This document shows positions 1 to 8,684 of a stretch of DNA of 64,000 nt, in pieces (position 1 is the stretch's first letter; every line of letters starts with the position of its first letter). The position numbers were made by a program, and so were the translations under genes. Where the stretch lies: NCBI GenBank assembly GCA_035294125.1, contig DATGLM010000049.1:124001-188000 (forward strand), given 5' to 3'. The notes under the pieces are model-generated. The model was given only the letters and a program-made list of their open reading frames with translations. It did no database searches and was not told where the DNA came from. Source of the DNA: CADDYT01 sp035294125. GTDB lineage: Bacteria; Chloroflexota; Ktedonobacteria; Ktedonobacterales; Ktedonobacteraceae.

Positions 1-945
1 GAGGTGAACCTGCATGGACTCCGAGAGCGGGGTGTTTGGCAGCAGGTCGTAGAGGCCGGTATAGACGAGGGCCTTCGCGGTTGTCTGCGTTGCCAGGGCT
101 GCACCTTCGGCGATCTGCTTGATCCAGGCTGTCGAAGCCTCGACATGCTGTCGGTCGGTGTCACGCACGTACATGCGGATGCGGGCGTAGTCGGGGACGA
201 CGTTGGGAGCCATGCCAGCCTGCTCGTAGACGTAGTGGATGCGTGCGGTTGGTTCCACGTGCTCGCGCATCAGGTTGACGCCGTGGGAGAAGAGTTCTGC
301 CGCGTGAACGGCGCTGCGCCCCAGCCAGGGACCGGAGGCGGCGTGCGAGCTTCTACCGAAAAACTCAATCTGCAACTGGTCCACTGCGGTCGAGCGGTAG
401 TTGCTGACTTTCGCCTGCGGGCCGGGATGCCAGTGCAGGGCAGCATCCAGGTCACGGAAGAGGCCCGCACGCGCCATGTAGACTTTCGCGCCTTCGGTCT
501 CTTCGGCGGCGCAGCCATAGACTCGTATCGTTCCTGAAAGTTGCTGTGCAGCCATCACCTCTTTGAGCGCGCGGGCCGCTCCCACGCACCCGGCACCGAG
601 AAGGTTGTGCCCGCAGCCATGCCCGCTTGTGACCTGGTCTTTGCGCGGCTGGCGATATGGCACGGCCTCGTTGCCCAGACCCGGCAGCGCATCATATTCC
701 GCCAGGAAGCCAATAATAGGCCCTCCCGAACCATATTCCGCGATGAAAGCCGTCGGCACACCCGCCGTTCCCCGGCTCGTGATGGTAAAACCATGTTGCT
801 GCAAGATATTTAGCAGCAGTTGCGCCGACTTCACCTCCGCCAGCGAAAGCTCGGCAAGCTGCCACACCTCTCGCGCGATACGTTCCATGTCCGGCGTGAC
901 CTGCTCAATCGCTTGCTCAACCTGCTCATACGACTGTGATGCCAT
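1..945 (-). CDS. M20 family amidohydrolase, AbgB-like (partial, C-terminus off the window)
   Basis: The minus-strand frame is open from ATG at 945 to the window edge, giving 315 residues and no stop. Residues 108-117 read GHGCGHNLLG, the metal-binding motif of M20 peptidases; the form resembles the B subunit of p-aminobenzoyl-glutamate hydrolase. The pair E148-E149 fits the general base and metal-ligand position, and H173 lies in a HWHPG motif. These enzymes are cytoplasmic metallohydrolases that cut N-acyl amino acids or folate breakdown products; the exact substrate cannot be told. The start has an AGGAA about ten bases upstream. Family members usually have 390-480 residues, so roughly a quarter or more is missing. 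Confidence 0.9.
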   Translation of the reverse strand, partial: MASQSYEQVEQAIEQVTPDMERIAREVWQLAELSLAEVKSAQLLLNILQQHGFTITSRGTAGVPTAFIAEYGSGGPIIGFLAEYDALPGLGNEAVPYRQPRKDQVTSGHGCGHNLLGAGCVGAARALKEVMAAQQLSGTIRVYGCAAEETEGAKVYMARAGLFRDLDAALHWHPGPQAKVSNYRSTAVDQLQIEFFGRSSHAASGPWLGRSAVHAAELFSHGVNLMREHVEPTARIHYVYEQAGMAPNVVPDYARIRMYVRDTDRQHVEASTAWIKQIAEGAALATQTTAKALVYTGLYDLLPNTPLSESMQVHL

Positions 946-1097
946 GCACTCGTTCCTTTCTAACCACTGATGCAAATACTGAACTGAGCCTGCCTGCTAC
1001 CTGCTATCCCGTTGTTTCCAGGCTCTCTCAGTAGTATATCTCATGGGAACGGAAGCAAGAAAATTTTGTAGGATGAAGGGTCTGGAAGCAAGCAGTA

Positions 1098-1106
1098 TGA
1101 TATAAT
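1098..1106 (+). promoter_or_regulatory. Extended -10 promoter element before the phosphoesterase gene
   Basis: TGATATAAT matches an extended -10 (TGn plus TATAAT) about 70 bases before the start at 1177. No good -35 box is seen at the usual spacing, which is common for extended -10 promoters. Confidence 0.4.
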
Positions 1107-1176
1107 CTGCAAAGGCACAGTCTAACCAGGTTTTTTCTAAATGTTCCCTGAGAATTGGTTGAAAAGAGGTACACGT

Positions 1177-2931
1177 ATGTCTCTCTGTGGATATCGGAAA
1201 TTACAGGCTGACCGCGCTCGCAGTCGCTGGTTGATTGGTCTCACATATCGGGTGACGCAGTGGGCGGATGATGGGGCGAAGCGGAGTGGAAACGTAGTTG
1301 GTGAGGCGCTCTACAGGGTGGCGAAGTACGGGGTTCTGCTCTTTGCCGCTGTGGTCAATGCTTTCTGGCTGCTTGGCACGCAGGTGATGTGGATCGCTTG
1401 CAGGATGACGGCGCACGATAAGCCGAAGCCGGAACGTATCAAGCACGTTTTTGTGCTCATGCTGGAAAACAGGTCGTTTGACCATATGCTCGGCTTCTCT
1501 CGTCTTCAGGGTATCGATGCCATTACCGGGCAGCCTACTACTATTGAGGGAGCTGATCCGGCCAGGGACTGGAATCTCGATCCGCAGGGGAATAAGGTGC
1601 CAGTTTTCACGCCAGCTAAATGGGCGATGGATTATGACCCCGGCCACGAGTTTACCGATGTCAGGATACAACTGACCGGCGTGAATGGCAATTATCCCGC
1701 TATCAACAACAGCGGCTTCGTCGCGGACTTTGCCAGGATCGACCCGACCAACGCGGGTGAGATCATGCAGTGCTATACGCCCGAACAACTGCCTGTGCTG
1801 ACCACGCTGGCGCGGGAATTTGCCGTCTGCGACCACTGGTTCTCCTCGATGCCCGGCCCCACGTGGCCCAATCGCTTCTTTATACACGCTGCTTCGTCGG
1901 GCGGCCTCGATCACAGCCCGACAACAGAGAATATTGCTACATCGATCCTCTTCAACGGCTATAAATTTGATAATGGCACCATCTATGACAGGCTCGACGA
2001 CGAGGGCCTTGACTGGATGGTTTTTCGCGGCGACCTGTTTCCGCAGGCGCTGGCCATCAGTGGTATGACGGTACGCGCCGCCGAAGGCTGTTTCCAGGAT
2101 TTCGACGACTTCAGCAAGCGTGTCAACGACCCCAACTATAACATTACCTATGCCTTCATCGAGCCGGATTACCATATCTCGTCGGACTTCGTGTGTGGCA
2201 ATTCGCAGCATCCGAAAGATGATGTGACACGCGGGGAGGCGCTTATCAAGAAGGTGTATGAGACGATTCGCAACTCGCCGCACTGGGAAAGCAGCCTGCT
2301 CATCATTACCTATGACGAACACGGCGGCTTTTATGACCATGTACCGCCGCCGCGCACCGTCGCCCCCGGTGATACGCCGACCGACCCGGAAAACAACCTC
2401 TTTTCCTTCGATTTTACACAGCTTGGCGTGCGCGTCCCCGCTCTTATAGTCTCGCCGCTTATTCCCAGGGGAACCATTGATCACACCGTCTACGATCACA
2501 CATCCGCTCTCGCCACGGTCGAAAGCCTCTACGGCCTGCAGCCCCTGACGAACCGCGACAAGGTGGCTAACTCGCTCGCTCACCTGCTCTCGCTCGCCTC
2601 TCCTCGGACGGACGCGCCCACCACGCTGCCCGAACCGGCCCAATCGGGGATATCGTGCGCGGGCGAGACCGAGGAAAGTCTCTCTGCGCAGCAGATGGCG
2701 ACGAACTCGGAAAGGGCTGCCGCGCCTCCCGATCCATCCGTTCAGGCGTTCTTGCACGTGGCCTTTTTACGAGACCTGCACTTATCCCCTCAAGAGGATC
2801 GGGAACAACTCATGCAGCGTTACCTGAGCATCCATTCGCGCCGCGAAGCCCGTGACTACCTGATGCAGGTGCGCCAGAAATTTGAGGGTCAACAGGAGCA
2901 ACAGGGTCAACAGGAGCAACAAAGCACTTAG
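1177..2931 (+). CDS. Phosphoesterase family protein (phospholipase C / acid phosphatase type), membrane-anchored
   Basis: The 584-residue product carries the bacterial phosphoesterase (PF04185-type) motifs ENRSFDHMLGF, PGPTWPNRFF and YDEHGGFYDHVPPP, followed by RVPALIVSP and a DHTS motif. This family hydrolyses phospholipid head groups or other phosphomonoesters. A hydrophobic segment at roughly residues 45-70 precedes the catalytic domain and probably anchors it with the enzyme outside. The C-terminus is rich in Gln and Glu with a short QQEQQGQ repeat. I chose ATG 1177 because AGAGGT lies six bases upstream; an in-frame ATG at 1141 lacks a good ribosome site. The gene converges on the S53 peptidase with a four-base overlap of stop codons. 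Confidence 0.88.
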   Translation: MSLCGYRKLQADRARSRWLIGLTYRVTQWADDGAKRSGNVVGEALYRVAKYGVLLFAAVVNAFWLLGTQVMWIACRMTAHDKPKPERIKHVFVLMLENRSFDHMLGFSRLQGIDAITGQPTTIEGADPARDWNLDPQGNKVPVFTPAKWAMDYDPGHEFTDVRIQLTGVNGNYPAINNSGFVADFARIDPTNAGEIMQCYTPEQLPVLTTLAREFAVCDHWFSSMPGPTWPNRFFIHAASSGGLDHSPTTENIATSILFNGYKFDNGTIYDRLDDEGLDWMVFRGDLFPQALAISGMTVRAAEGCFQDFDDFSKRVNDPNYNITYAFIEPDYHISSDFVCGNSQHPKDDVTRGEALIKKVYETIRNSPHWESSLLIITYDEHGGFYDHVPPPRTVAPGDTPTDPENNLFSFDFTQLGVRVPALIVSPLIPRGTIDHTVYDHTSALATVESLYGLQPLTNRDKVANSLAHLLSLASPRTDAPTTLPEPAQSGISCAGETEESLSAQQMATNSERAAAPPDPSVQAFLHVAFLRDLHLSPQEDREQLMQRYLSIHSRREARDYLMQVRQKFEGQQEQQGQQEQQST

Positions 2932-4544
2932 GAGGTCTGGGGAGGTGGAAGCGCCTGCAGGAGCTTTGCCCCGTCGGGACTTCCCAGACCTGTGCATGCA
3001 TCCCAGCCTGGCCCGGCTGTATAGCCGCCATTGTTGCCGCTCGTTATATCATGGAATGCCTGGTTCTGGGAGAGTTGCTGGTAGTTCTGGTAGAGATAGG
3101 GATTCAGATAGCCGACTGCCTGCCCGCGCTTCTGATTTATCCGCGTGATCAATGCCGCCCAGAGCGGGGCGACGGCGCTGGTACCCCCAAAGGTGACCTG
3201 CTGGCTATCGACATAGACCTGATAGCCCGTCTGTGGGTCGGCGTTCCCGGCCACATCCGGTACGCCGCGCCCCACATGCTTGTTATCATTGATCGAAGGA
3301 GGGACGTGTGCATTCTCCTGCCATGTGGGAAGGGCGAAAGTATCGCTGACGCCGCCGCCCGTGGCCCCGTCACCATTCGCGGTTTCGTTCCACACTACCT
3401 CGTCGGTGAGCTGGTTGTTCGCTGATGTAACACGTGTGCCACCGCAACCCAGGGCGAAGGAACTGGACGCGGGAAAATCCACGTGCGCCTTCTGATCGCT
3501 CACTCCGTCACTTGACCCGTTATCGCCAGCGGCACAGCAGACCGAGATACCCAGAGAGGCAGCAGTCTGGAATGCCTGGTCCATCGTCTGCATAGCCTGC
3601 GCCGTCCAGGTCGATTCAGGCCCACCCCAGCTAATCGAAATCACTGATGGTTTATTGGTGGTATCGTGGATGGCCTGAGTGATGGCATCGATGAAGCCCT
3701 GATCGGTGTTCGGTGCGAAGTACACGGCGACGCGCGCGCCAGGGGCAAGCGAACCTGCTATCTCAATATCAAGGGCCACTTCACCATCCGCGCTGTTGGG
3801 GTCGCCTGTCGGACTGTTTTGCCCGCCGTCTACGGATACTGTGACCACCTGTGGCTTTGTAATGCCCAGTTGTTGAAAGTAGGTGGTGAGATCCTGGTCT
3901 TTATAGCCACCGCCCAGTTCGATCAGTGCGATGCATTGGCCGCTGCCATCGAGGCCGCTGGGAAAGTCGTAGAGCTGGCCCAGTTGCGGCGGCGTATAGG
4001 GAGTTGCCTGCGGTGCTGCGCGGGGCGGCACGGGTACGGGCACTTGAGATCGAAGATGCGCTTCCGCCTGGGGCCGATTGTCAAGTCCAAAGACGCCAGT
4101 CACGATACCTTCAATTTCTTTAGGAATATAGAGGTGGCCGGAGCGTCCCCGGTAGGAACGACCTTGATACTCATAGCGTTTCAAGTGCGTTCCAAAGGCC
4201 GACATCATCGCGCCCACAGTTCCGGCAAGCACCACTTTGCGACTCACAGGGTCTACAGAGACGACGTTCAAATGGTGCTCACCGGCAAACTGCCCGACTT
4301 TCGCTATATCGAGAGGAGACGCACTGTGGCTGGCCGCGTATGCTTCCCTGCTTATCTTTGGCCCCAGGCTCTGAGCATAGTCCTGTGCATTACCAACCAG
4401 GGCGCTCTGCGCAGGGTCACGCAGGTAGACGCTGACCTCGATAGGTTCATCAGGGTTTACCGGGCCAACGGGCTGACCATGCCTCGGGGGCTGGCGCTCG
4501 CTGCCAACAAGCATACTGTAGCCTTGCGGTGGGTTGTTTGCCAT
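2928..4544 (-). CDS. S53 family peptidase (sedolisin/kumamolisin type) with pro-domain, no signal peptide
   Basis: This is a serine-carboxyl peptidase of 538 residues. Residues 1-160 form a pro-kumamolisin activation domain. The catalytic set is visible: E255 and D259 in GEVALDIE, oxyanion D341 in CAAGDNGSS, and nucleophile S456 in GGTSAVAPLW. The C-terminal HDITSGNNG...GWD stretch matches the calcium site of the family. These enzymes are acid endopeptidases that mature by self-cleavage. No signal peptide or TM segment is visible, as in kumamolisin, so export is by an unknown route or after lysis. It overlaps the phosphoesterase stop by four bases on the opposite strand. Confidence 0.93.
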   Translation of the reverse strand: MANNPPQGYSMLVGSERQPPRHGQPVGPVNPDEPIEVSVYLRDPAQSALVGNAQDYAQSLGPKISREAYAASHSASPLDIAKVGQFAGEHHLNVVSVDPVSRKVVLAGTVGAMMSAFGTHLKRYEYQGRSYRGRSGHLYIPKEIEGIVTGVFGLDNRPQAEAHLRSQVPVPVPPRAAPQATPYTPPQLGQLYDFPSGLDGSGQCIALIELGGGYKDQDLTTYFQQLGITKPQVVTVSVDGGQNSPTGDPNSADGEVALDIEIAGSLAPGARVAVYFAPNTDQGFIDAITQAIHDTTNKPSVISISWGGPESTWTAQAMQTMDQAFQTAASLGISVCCAAGDNGSSDGVSDQKAHVDFPASSSFALGCGGTRVTSANNQLTDEVVWNETANGDGATGGGVSDTFALPTWQENAHVPPSINDNKHVGRGVPDVAGNADPQTGYQVYVDSQQVTFGGTSAVAPLWAALITRINQKRGQAVGYLNPYLYQNYQQLSQNQAFHDITSGNNGGYTAGPGWDACTGLGSPDGAKLLQALPPPQTS

Positions 4545-4692
4545 ACTGTACTACTCTTTCTATTCAATAGTTTTCGCCAGGCCGATCACCCGGCGCACCA
4601 ACTCATCCAGGTAGAACACGGGACAAATGATGAGATGGTTTCTCTTTCCCGACTTATCGTAAAAAGGATGAAATGTCTCAGAGGCTGTCATA

Positions 4693-5865
4693 TCAACGAT
4701 CAGCTCCCTTTGCCTGCTCGATCACCTGTGCCAGGATGCGTATACCCGCTGCGATGTCCCCGGTTGACGCGAAGCTGTAGGCGAGGCGCAGGTGGTGCGC
4801 GCCATCAGCAGGATTGACGAAGAAGCCCTCGCCTGCCGAGACCAGGACGCCTGCTTGCAGCGCCACACGCTTGATGTCTTGCGCGACAAGTCCTGCAGGT
4901 AGATCGAGCCAGATGAAAAAGCCGCCCGCCGGTTGTGTCCAGCGCACATCTGAGGGCATATAGCGCCGCAAAGCCGACAGGGCGACGTCGCGGCGCGTTT
5001 TGTAGAGCGAGCGCAGTCGCGCGATGTGCTCTTCCCAGTGGCCGGAGCGGCAATAGGCGGCAATCATCCGCGCTGTGAAGGGATTCGCGCCGCCGCCCAT
5101 TTGCAGCACGCCGCAGTTGACGCAACGGACAATGTTCTCCCCAGAGCCAAGCAGCCAGCCCAGGCGCAGGCCGGGAGCCAGTGTCTTCGAGAAACTGCCA
5201 ATGCTCAACACCTGCTGTCCACCATCCAGCGCGTAGAAGCTGGCAGGGATGGTTCCCTCAAAAGCCAGGTCGCGGTAGACATCATCCTCCACGATCAGGA
5301 AGTCGTAGTGATGGGCCAGACTGAGAATCTCACGTTTGCGTGCCTCCGGCAGGGTGCGGCCCGTGGGATTGTGGAAGGTCGGAATGGTATAGAGCAGGCC
5401 AGGCGCCTTACCGTGCTCACTGAGTTGCGTCACCTGCCGCTCCAGTTCGGCGGGGATGAGGCCGTCATCGTCCATAGGAATGGCATGCAGTTCGACCCGC
5501 TGATCTTGAAAAATATGCAAGGCATCAGCGTAGCTTGGAGCCTCCACCAGCGTCACGCCGCCCGCTCCAGCGAAGAGCCGCGCCACCATATCCACAGCCC
5601 CCGTTGAACCCGCTGTCACCAACACGTTCTCCGGCCCGATCGCTATGCCCTGTTCGCGCCTGATCTTCTCAACGAGAAAATCGATCAGGCTCTGCGCTCC
5701 CTGCTCGGCCCCGTACTGAAGCGCCAGGTAGGACTGTGGCGAACTGATGAAACCCAACATTGCCTCGCGCAGTTCGGGTGGCATCAGCGTTGCCGGGTCC
5801 GGATGCCCAAGCATCAAGGGAATGCTGTCAGCCGTTGTTCCCTGTGGTAAATTATATGCCGTCAT
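4693..5865 (-). CDS. PLP-dependent aminotransferase, class I/II (2-aminoadipate/valine-pyruvate type)
   Basis: A 390-residue fold-type I aminotransferase. The PLP lysine is K227 in SIGSFSKTLAPGLRLGW; PTFHNPTGR and D194 in VEDDVYRD are the ring-contact motifs. It resembles the free-standing LysN/KAT-II group that transfers amino groups from 2-aminoadipate, aromatic or branched amino acids; the substrate cannot be read from sequence. Its ATG overlaps the stop of the upstream glycine-oxidase-like gene by one base (TGATG), so the two are translationally coupled and probably handle the same amine or amino acid pool. Confidence 0.9.
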   Translation of the reverse strand: MTAYNLPQGTTADSIPLMLGHPDPATLMPPELREAMLGFISSPQSYLALQYGAEQGAQSLIDFLVEKIRREQGIAIGPENVLVTAGSTGAVDMVARLFAGAGGVTLVEAPSYADALHIFQDQRVELHAIPMDDDGLIPAELERQVTQLSEHGKAPGLLYTIPTFHNPTGRTLPEARKREILSLAHHYDFLIVEDDVYRDLAFEGTIPASFYALDGGQQVLSIGSFSKTLAPGLRLGWLLGSGENIVRCVNCGVLQMGGGANPFTARMIAAYCRSGHWEEHIARLRSLYKTRRDVALSALRRYMPSDVRWTQPAGGFFIWLDLPAGLVAQDIKRVALQAGVLVSAGEGFFVNPADGAHHLRLAYSFASTGDIAAGIRILAQVIEQAKGADR

Positions 5866-7034
5866 CAGTAGCTCGCTTCCAGGCTGATATCGTTCAGGCT
5901 CTGTCCGTTGAAACGTTCGAGGCCAAAGGGCTGGATCAGGGGCGGCGTTTGTCCAGTTGTGAGCAGCTCGGCCATCGTTTTGCCGGTAATGGCGCTCAGT
6001 TCAAAGCCGCCAGCGCCATGCCCGGTCGCCAGGAAAACATTTTCCCAGCCTGGAGCCTTGCCCAGAATGGGGTAGCCATCTCCCGACCACGGGCGCAGGC
6101 CCGTCCAGATATGGGCCAGCGCAGCATCATACAGTTCTGGCAGCAGTTCGATAGCTGTCGAAAGCAGCCAGGCAAGACCTCCCGCCGTGTTGCTTTTATC
6201 GAAGCCTACCTGCTCCACCGTCGCTCCGACATAGATGGTATTGTCCACTTTGGGAACAAGATAAAGGCCCCGGCCAAAAATAGTATGTCTGAGCGGCGTC
6301 GCGGGCTGTTTGAGCGAGAGAATCTGGCCGCGAGCCGGAAAAACGGGAATATCCAGGCCCAGCCAGCTTCCAACCCGCGCCGACCACGCGCCCGTTGCGA
6401 TCACGACGCGCTCGCAATCGATAATCTCTTGCTGGCCTCCCTGCGCTGTCTCTATTCCCGTGACTTTGCCACCGCTCTGCCGAAAGCCCGTCACCTCGGT
6501 CTGCTCATAGAACTGCGCCCCCAGTTTGCGCGCTGCTTCAGCATACGCTCTCGTCACCAGGCGTGGCCTGATGCTTGCTGCATGTGGAATGGAGAGGGCC
6601 GCATCTATCTCAGGATGCAGTAACGGCTCGAACTGGTGAAGCTCGTCGCCCGTTATCCAGTTCACGTTCGCGCCGTGCTCTCTCCATGCCTGCTCATAGC
6701 GGCGCAGGCCTGCCTCGCCGTCCAACTCTGTCACCACATGCAAAGAGCCGGTGACCTGGTATTCGACCTGCACACCGCTCACCGCCTCAAGCTCCTTGAT
6801 CAAAGCAGGCGTCATTGACCAGCTTGCCAGGAAGAGGGCGGCTCCCTCCTTCGGCCCTGTGAGCACTCCCGCCGGAGCCAGCAGCCCGGCGGCGGCGCTC
6901 GAGGCCTCCGCCGCGATCTCAGCACGCTCGAACACACTGGCCTGCACACCGGCCTTGCTCAACTGGTACGCAATGGAGCAGCCCTCAACGCCTCCGCCAA
7001 CAATAGCCACCTCTGTTGCCTGTTTTGTAGCCAT
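5865..7034 (-). CDS. FAD-dependent amine oxidoreductase, glycine oxidase (ThiO)-like
   Basis: The 389-residue product opens with the dinucleotide-binding motif VAIVGGGVEGCSIAYQL and ends with GTGHGAGGFELS, the FAD-binding C-terminal motif of the D-amino acid oxidase family. Length and order fit glycine oxidase ThiO, which makes the iminoglycine used for thiazole synthesis, but sarcosine or D-amino acid oxidation is equally possible because no thiamine genes lie nearby. It is the first gene of a two-gene unit with the aminotransferase. AGGAGG lies eight bases before the ATG and an extended -10 box lies just upstream. Confidence 0.85.
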   Translation of the reverse strand: MATKQATEVAIVGGGVEGCSIAYQLSKAGVQASVFERAEIAAEASSAAAGLLAPAGVLTGPKEGAALFLASWSMTPALIKELEAVSGVQVEYQVTGSLHVVTELDGEAGLRRYEQAWREHGANVNWITGDELHQFEPLLHPEIDAALSIPHAASIRPRLVTRAYAEAARKLGAQFYEQTEVTGFRQSGGKVTGIETAQGGQQEIIDCERVVIATGAWSARVGSWLGLDIPVFPARGQILSLKQPATPLRHTIFGRGLYLVPKVDNTIYVGATVEQVGFDKSNTAGGLAWLLSTAIELLPELYDAALAHIWTGLRPWSGDGYPILGKAPGWENVFLATGHGAGGFELSAITGKTMAELLTTGQTPPLIQPFGLERFNGQSLNDISLEASY

Positions 7035-7054
7035 AAAGTAACCTCCTCTGCCCC

Positions 7055-7063
7055 ATTATAGCA
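7055..7063 (-). promoter_or_regulatory. Extended -10 promoter for the oxidase-aminotransferase pair
   Basis: On the minus strand the sequence reads TGCTATAAT, a consensus extended -10, about 20 bases upstream of the start at 7034. No clear -35 box is present. The leader would be very short. Confidence 0.5.
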
Positions 7064-7199
7064 CCTGCGAAGGGTTCACAGTGGCAGGCCTTCCATCGTC
7101 TCGCTACAATATTATGAGGTGCGCAGGTGTGGAGCATGGAACTGCTCTATATACTGCTAGAAGCCTTTTTGGTCTATTCGTCTTGAGGTAACAAAGAAA

Positions 7200-8669
7200 G
7201 TGGCTATTTCCGATTTGAGGAAGGTGTATCAAACAGGCACTATACCAGTTCTCTCAGCTCACGATGAACTACTCCTGAAAACTCTGCGCGAGGCAACCAG
7301 GCGTGCTGCTCAGCATCCCGTCCTTGCCAGCTTCACCCAATCTTTTGAGCGGTATGATCCCCTGCGCGTTTTCGCGGGAGTCAGAACGGTGGCGGCGGGA
7401 GAGTGCTTTTTCTGGGAAAGACCGGCGGCGCAAAACGCGCTCATCGGCGCGGGCGCGGTCGCCACTATCGAGACTCGTGGAGATGGCCGCTTCAGTGATG
7501 CCGCGGCAGCCCTGCGTGCCCTGTTCGCCGAAGCTGTTGTCGGCTACGCTCCTGGGACGCCATACACAGCCAGCAGCGGCCCCGTTCTCTGCGGCGGCTT
7601 TACCTTTGACCCGCTCACGCCCCACACCCAACTGTGGGCCGGTTTCCCCGATGGCCTGCTCATCTTGCCGGAGATCCTTGTGAGTCAGAACGCCGGTCAC
7701 AGCACCCTGACCGTCAACAGAATCATTGAGGCAACTGACGATAGCGAGCATTGCGCGCGGGAGATCGCTACCAGAGTGGAACAATTTCAGGCTGCGCTGC
7801 GGCAGGCTCCGTCGTTTCAGCAGGAAGAGAGCGAGGGTGAGCTTGCCATGCGCGACGTGCGCCCGGCTGCTGAATGGATGGCGATGGTAGGAAAAGTGGT
7901 GAAGAGCATCCGGCAGGGGGCATTTGAGAAGGTCGTGCTGGCGCGTGACATTGCTGTGGAGCGTGATGGAGGGGATTTTGATGTCAGCGCCACGCTGCAA
8001 CGCCTGCGCGAGAGCTATCCCGCCGCCTATGTCTTTGCCATCCAGCGCGGGCAGCGTTTCTTTGTGGGCGCGACGCCTGAGCAACTCGTCCTGTCCGAGC
8101 AGGGGCAGGTGCATACAATGGCCCTTGCTGGCTCAGCGCGGCGCGGCGACTACGAGGAGGAGGATGAGCGCATTGCCATGGAGTTGTTACAGAGCCAGAA
8201 GAACAACAGCGAACATGCTATTGTCGTAGCAATGATGGAAGCAGCTCTGAAAGAACACTGCACAAACGTCGTGGTCTCTCCGGCGCCGCAGTTGCTCAAG
8301 CTGAAGAATGTGCAGCACCTGAAAACACCCATCAGTGGCGAACTGCTGCCGGAACGCTGCATTCTGGACCTGCTGGCCGACCTGCATCCCACCCCTGCTG
8401 TTGGTGGCTTTCCCCGCCAGGCCGCGCTGGCGGCAATTCGTGACACGGAGCAACTGGATCGGGGCTGGTATGCCGCGCCACTTGGCTGGATTAACGCGGA
8501 CGGGCATGGCGAGTTCGCTGTGGCCTTGCGCTGCGGCCTGATCGATGGCAGTGAGGCCCGGCTGTTTGCGGGCTGCGGCATCGTTGCCGATTCCGACCCT
8601 GAGGCTGAGTTTGCCGAGTCCTGTCTAAAATTCCAGGTCATGCTGCGCGCACTGACCGGCTCGCGTTGA
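7200..8669 (+). CDS. menF: Isochorismate synthase MenF
   Basis: This 489-residue chorismate-binding enzyme converts chorismate to isochorismate, the first committed step of menaquinone synthesis. Typical motifs of the family are present: KVVLARDI, VGATPEQLV, MALAGSARRG, HLKTPISG and the C-terminal FAGCGIVADSDPEAEFAE. The gene starts with GTG, with GAGGT ten bases upstream, and opens the men cluster; menD follows after 15 bases. Its position directly before menD argues for menaquinone rather than siderophore or salicylate use. Confidence 0.95.
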   Translation: MAISDLRKVYQTGTIPVLSAHDELLLKTLREATRRAAQHPVLASFTQSFERYDPLRVFAGVRTVAAGECFFWERPAAQNALIGAGAVATIETRGDGRFSDAAAALRALFAEAVVGYAPGTPYTASSGPVLCGGFTFDPLTPHTQLWAGFPDGLLILPEILVSQNAGHSTLTVNRIIEATDDSEHCAREIATRVEQFQAALRQAPSFQQEESEGELAMRDVRPAAEWMAMVGKVVKSIRQGAFEKVVLARDIAVERDGGDFDVSATLQRLRESYPAAYVFAIQRGQRFFVGATPEQLVLSEQGQVHTMALAGSARRGDYEEEDERIAMELLQSQKNNSEHAIVVAMMEAALKEHCTNVVVSPAPQLLKLKNVQHLKTPISGELLPERCILDLLADLHPTPAVGGFPRQAALAAIRDTEQLDRGWYAAPLGWINADGHGEFAVALRCGLIDGSEARLFAGCGIVADSDPEAEFAESCLKFQVMLRALTGSR

Positions 8670-8684
8670 TATAAAGGTGGAAGC

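Noticed and set aside
1201..2757. Long open frame of 518 codons on the minus strand inside the phosphoesterase gene
   Set aside because: It is the antisense of a gene with clear family motifs, has no recognisable domain and no ribosome site; high GC keeps it open by chance.
3666..4817. Plus-strand frame of 383 codons opposite the S53 peptidase
   Set aside because: Antisense to a well-supported peptidase with its full catalytic set; the translation has no family features.
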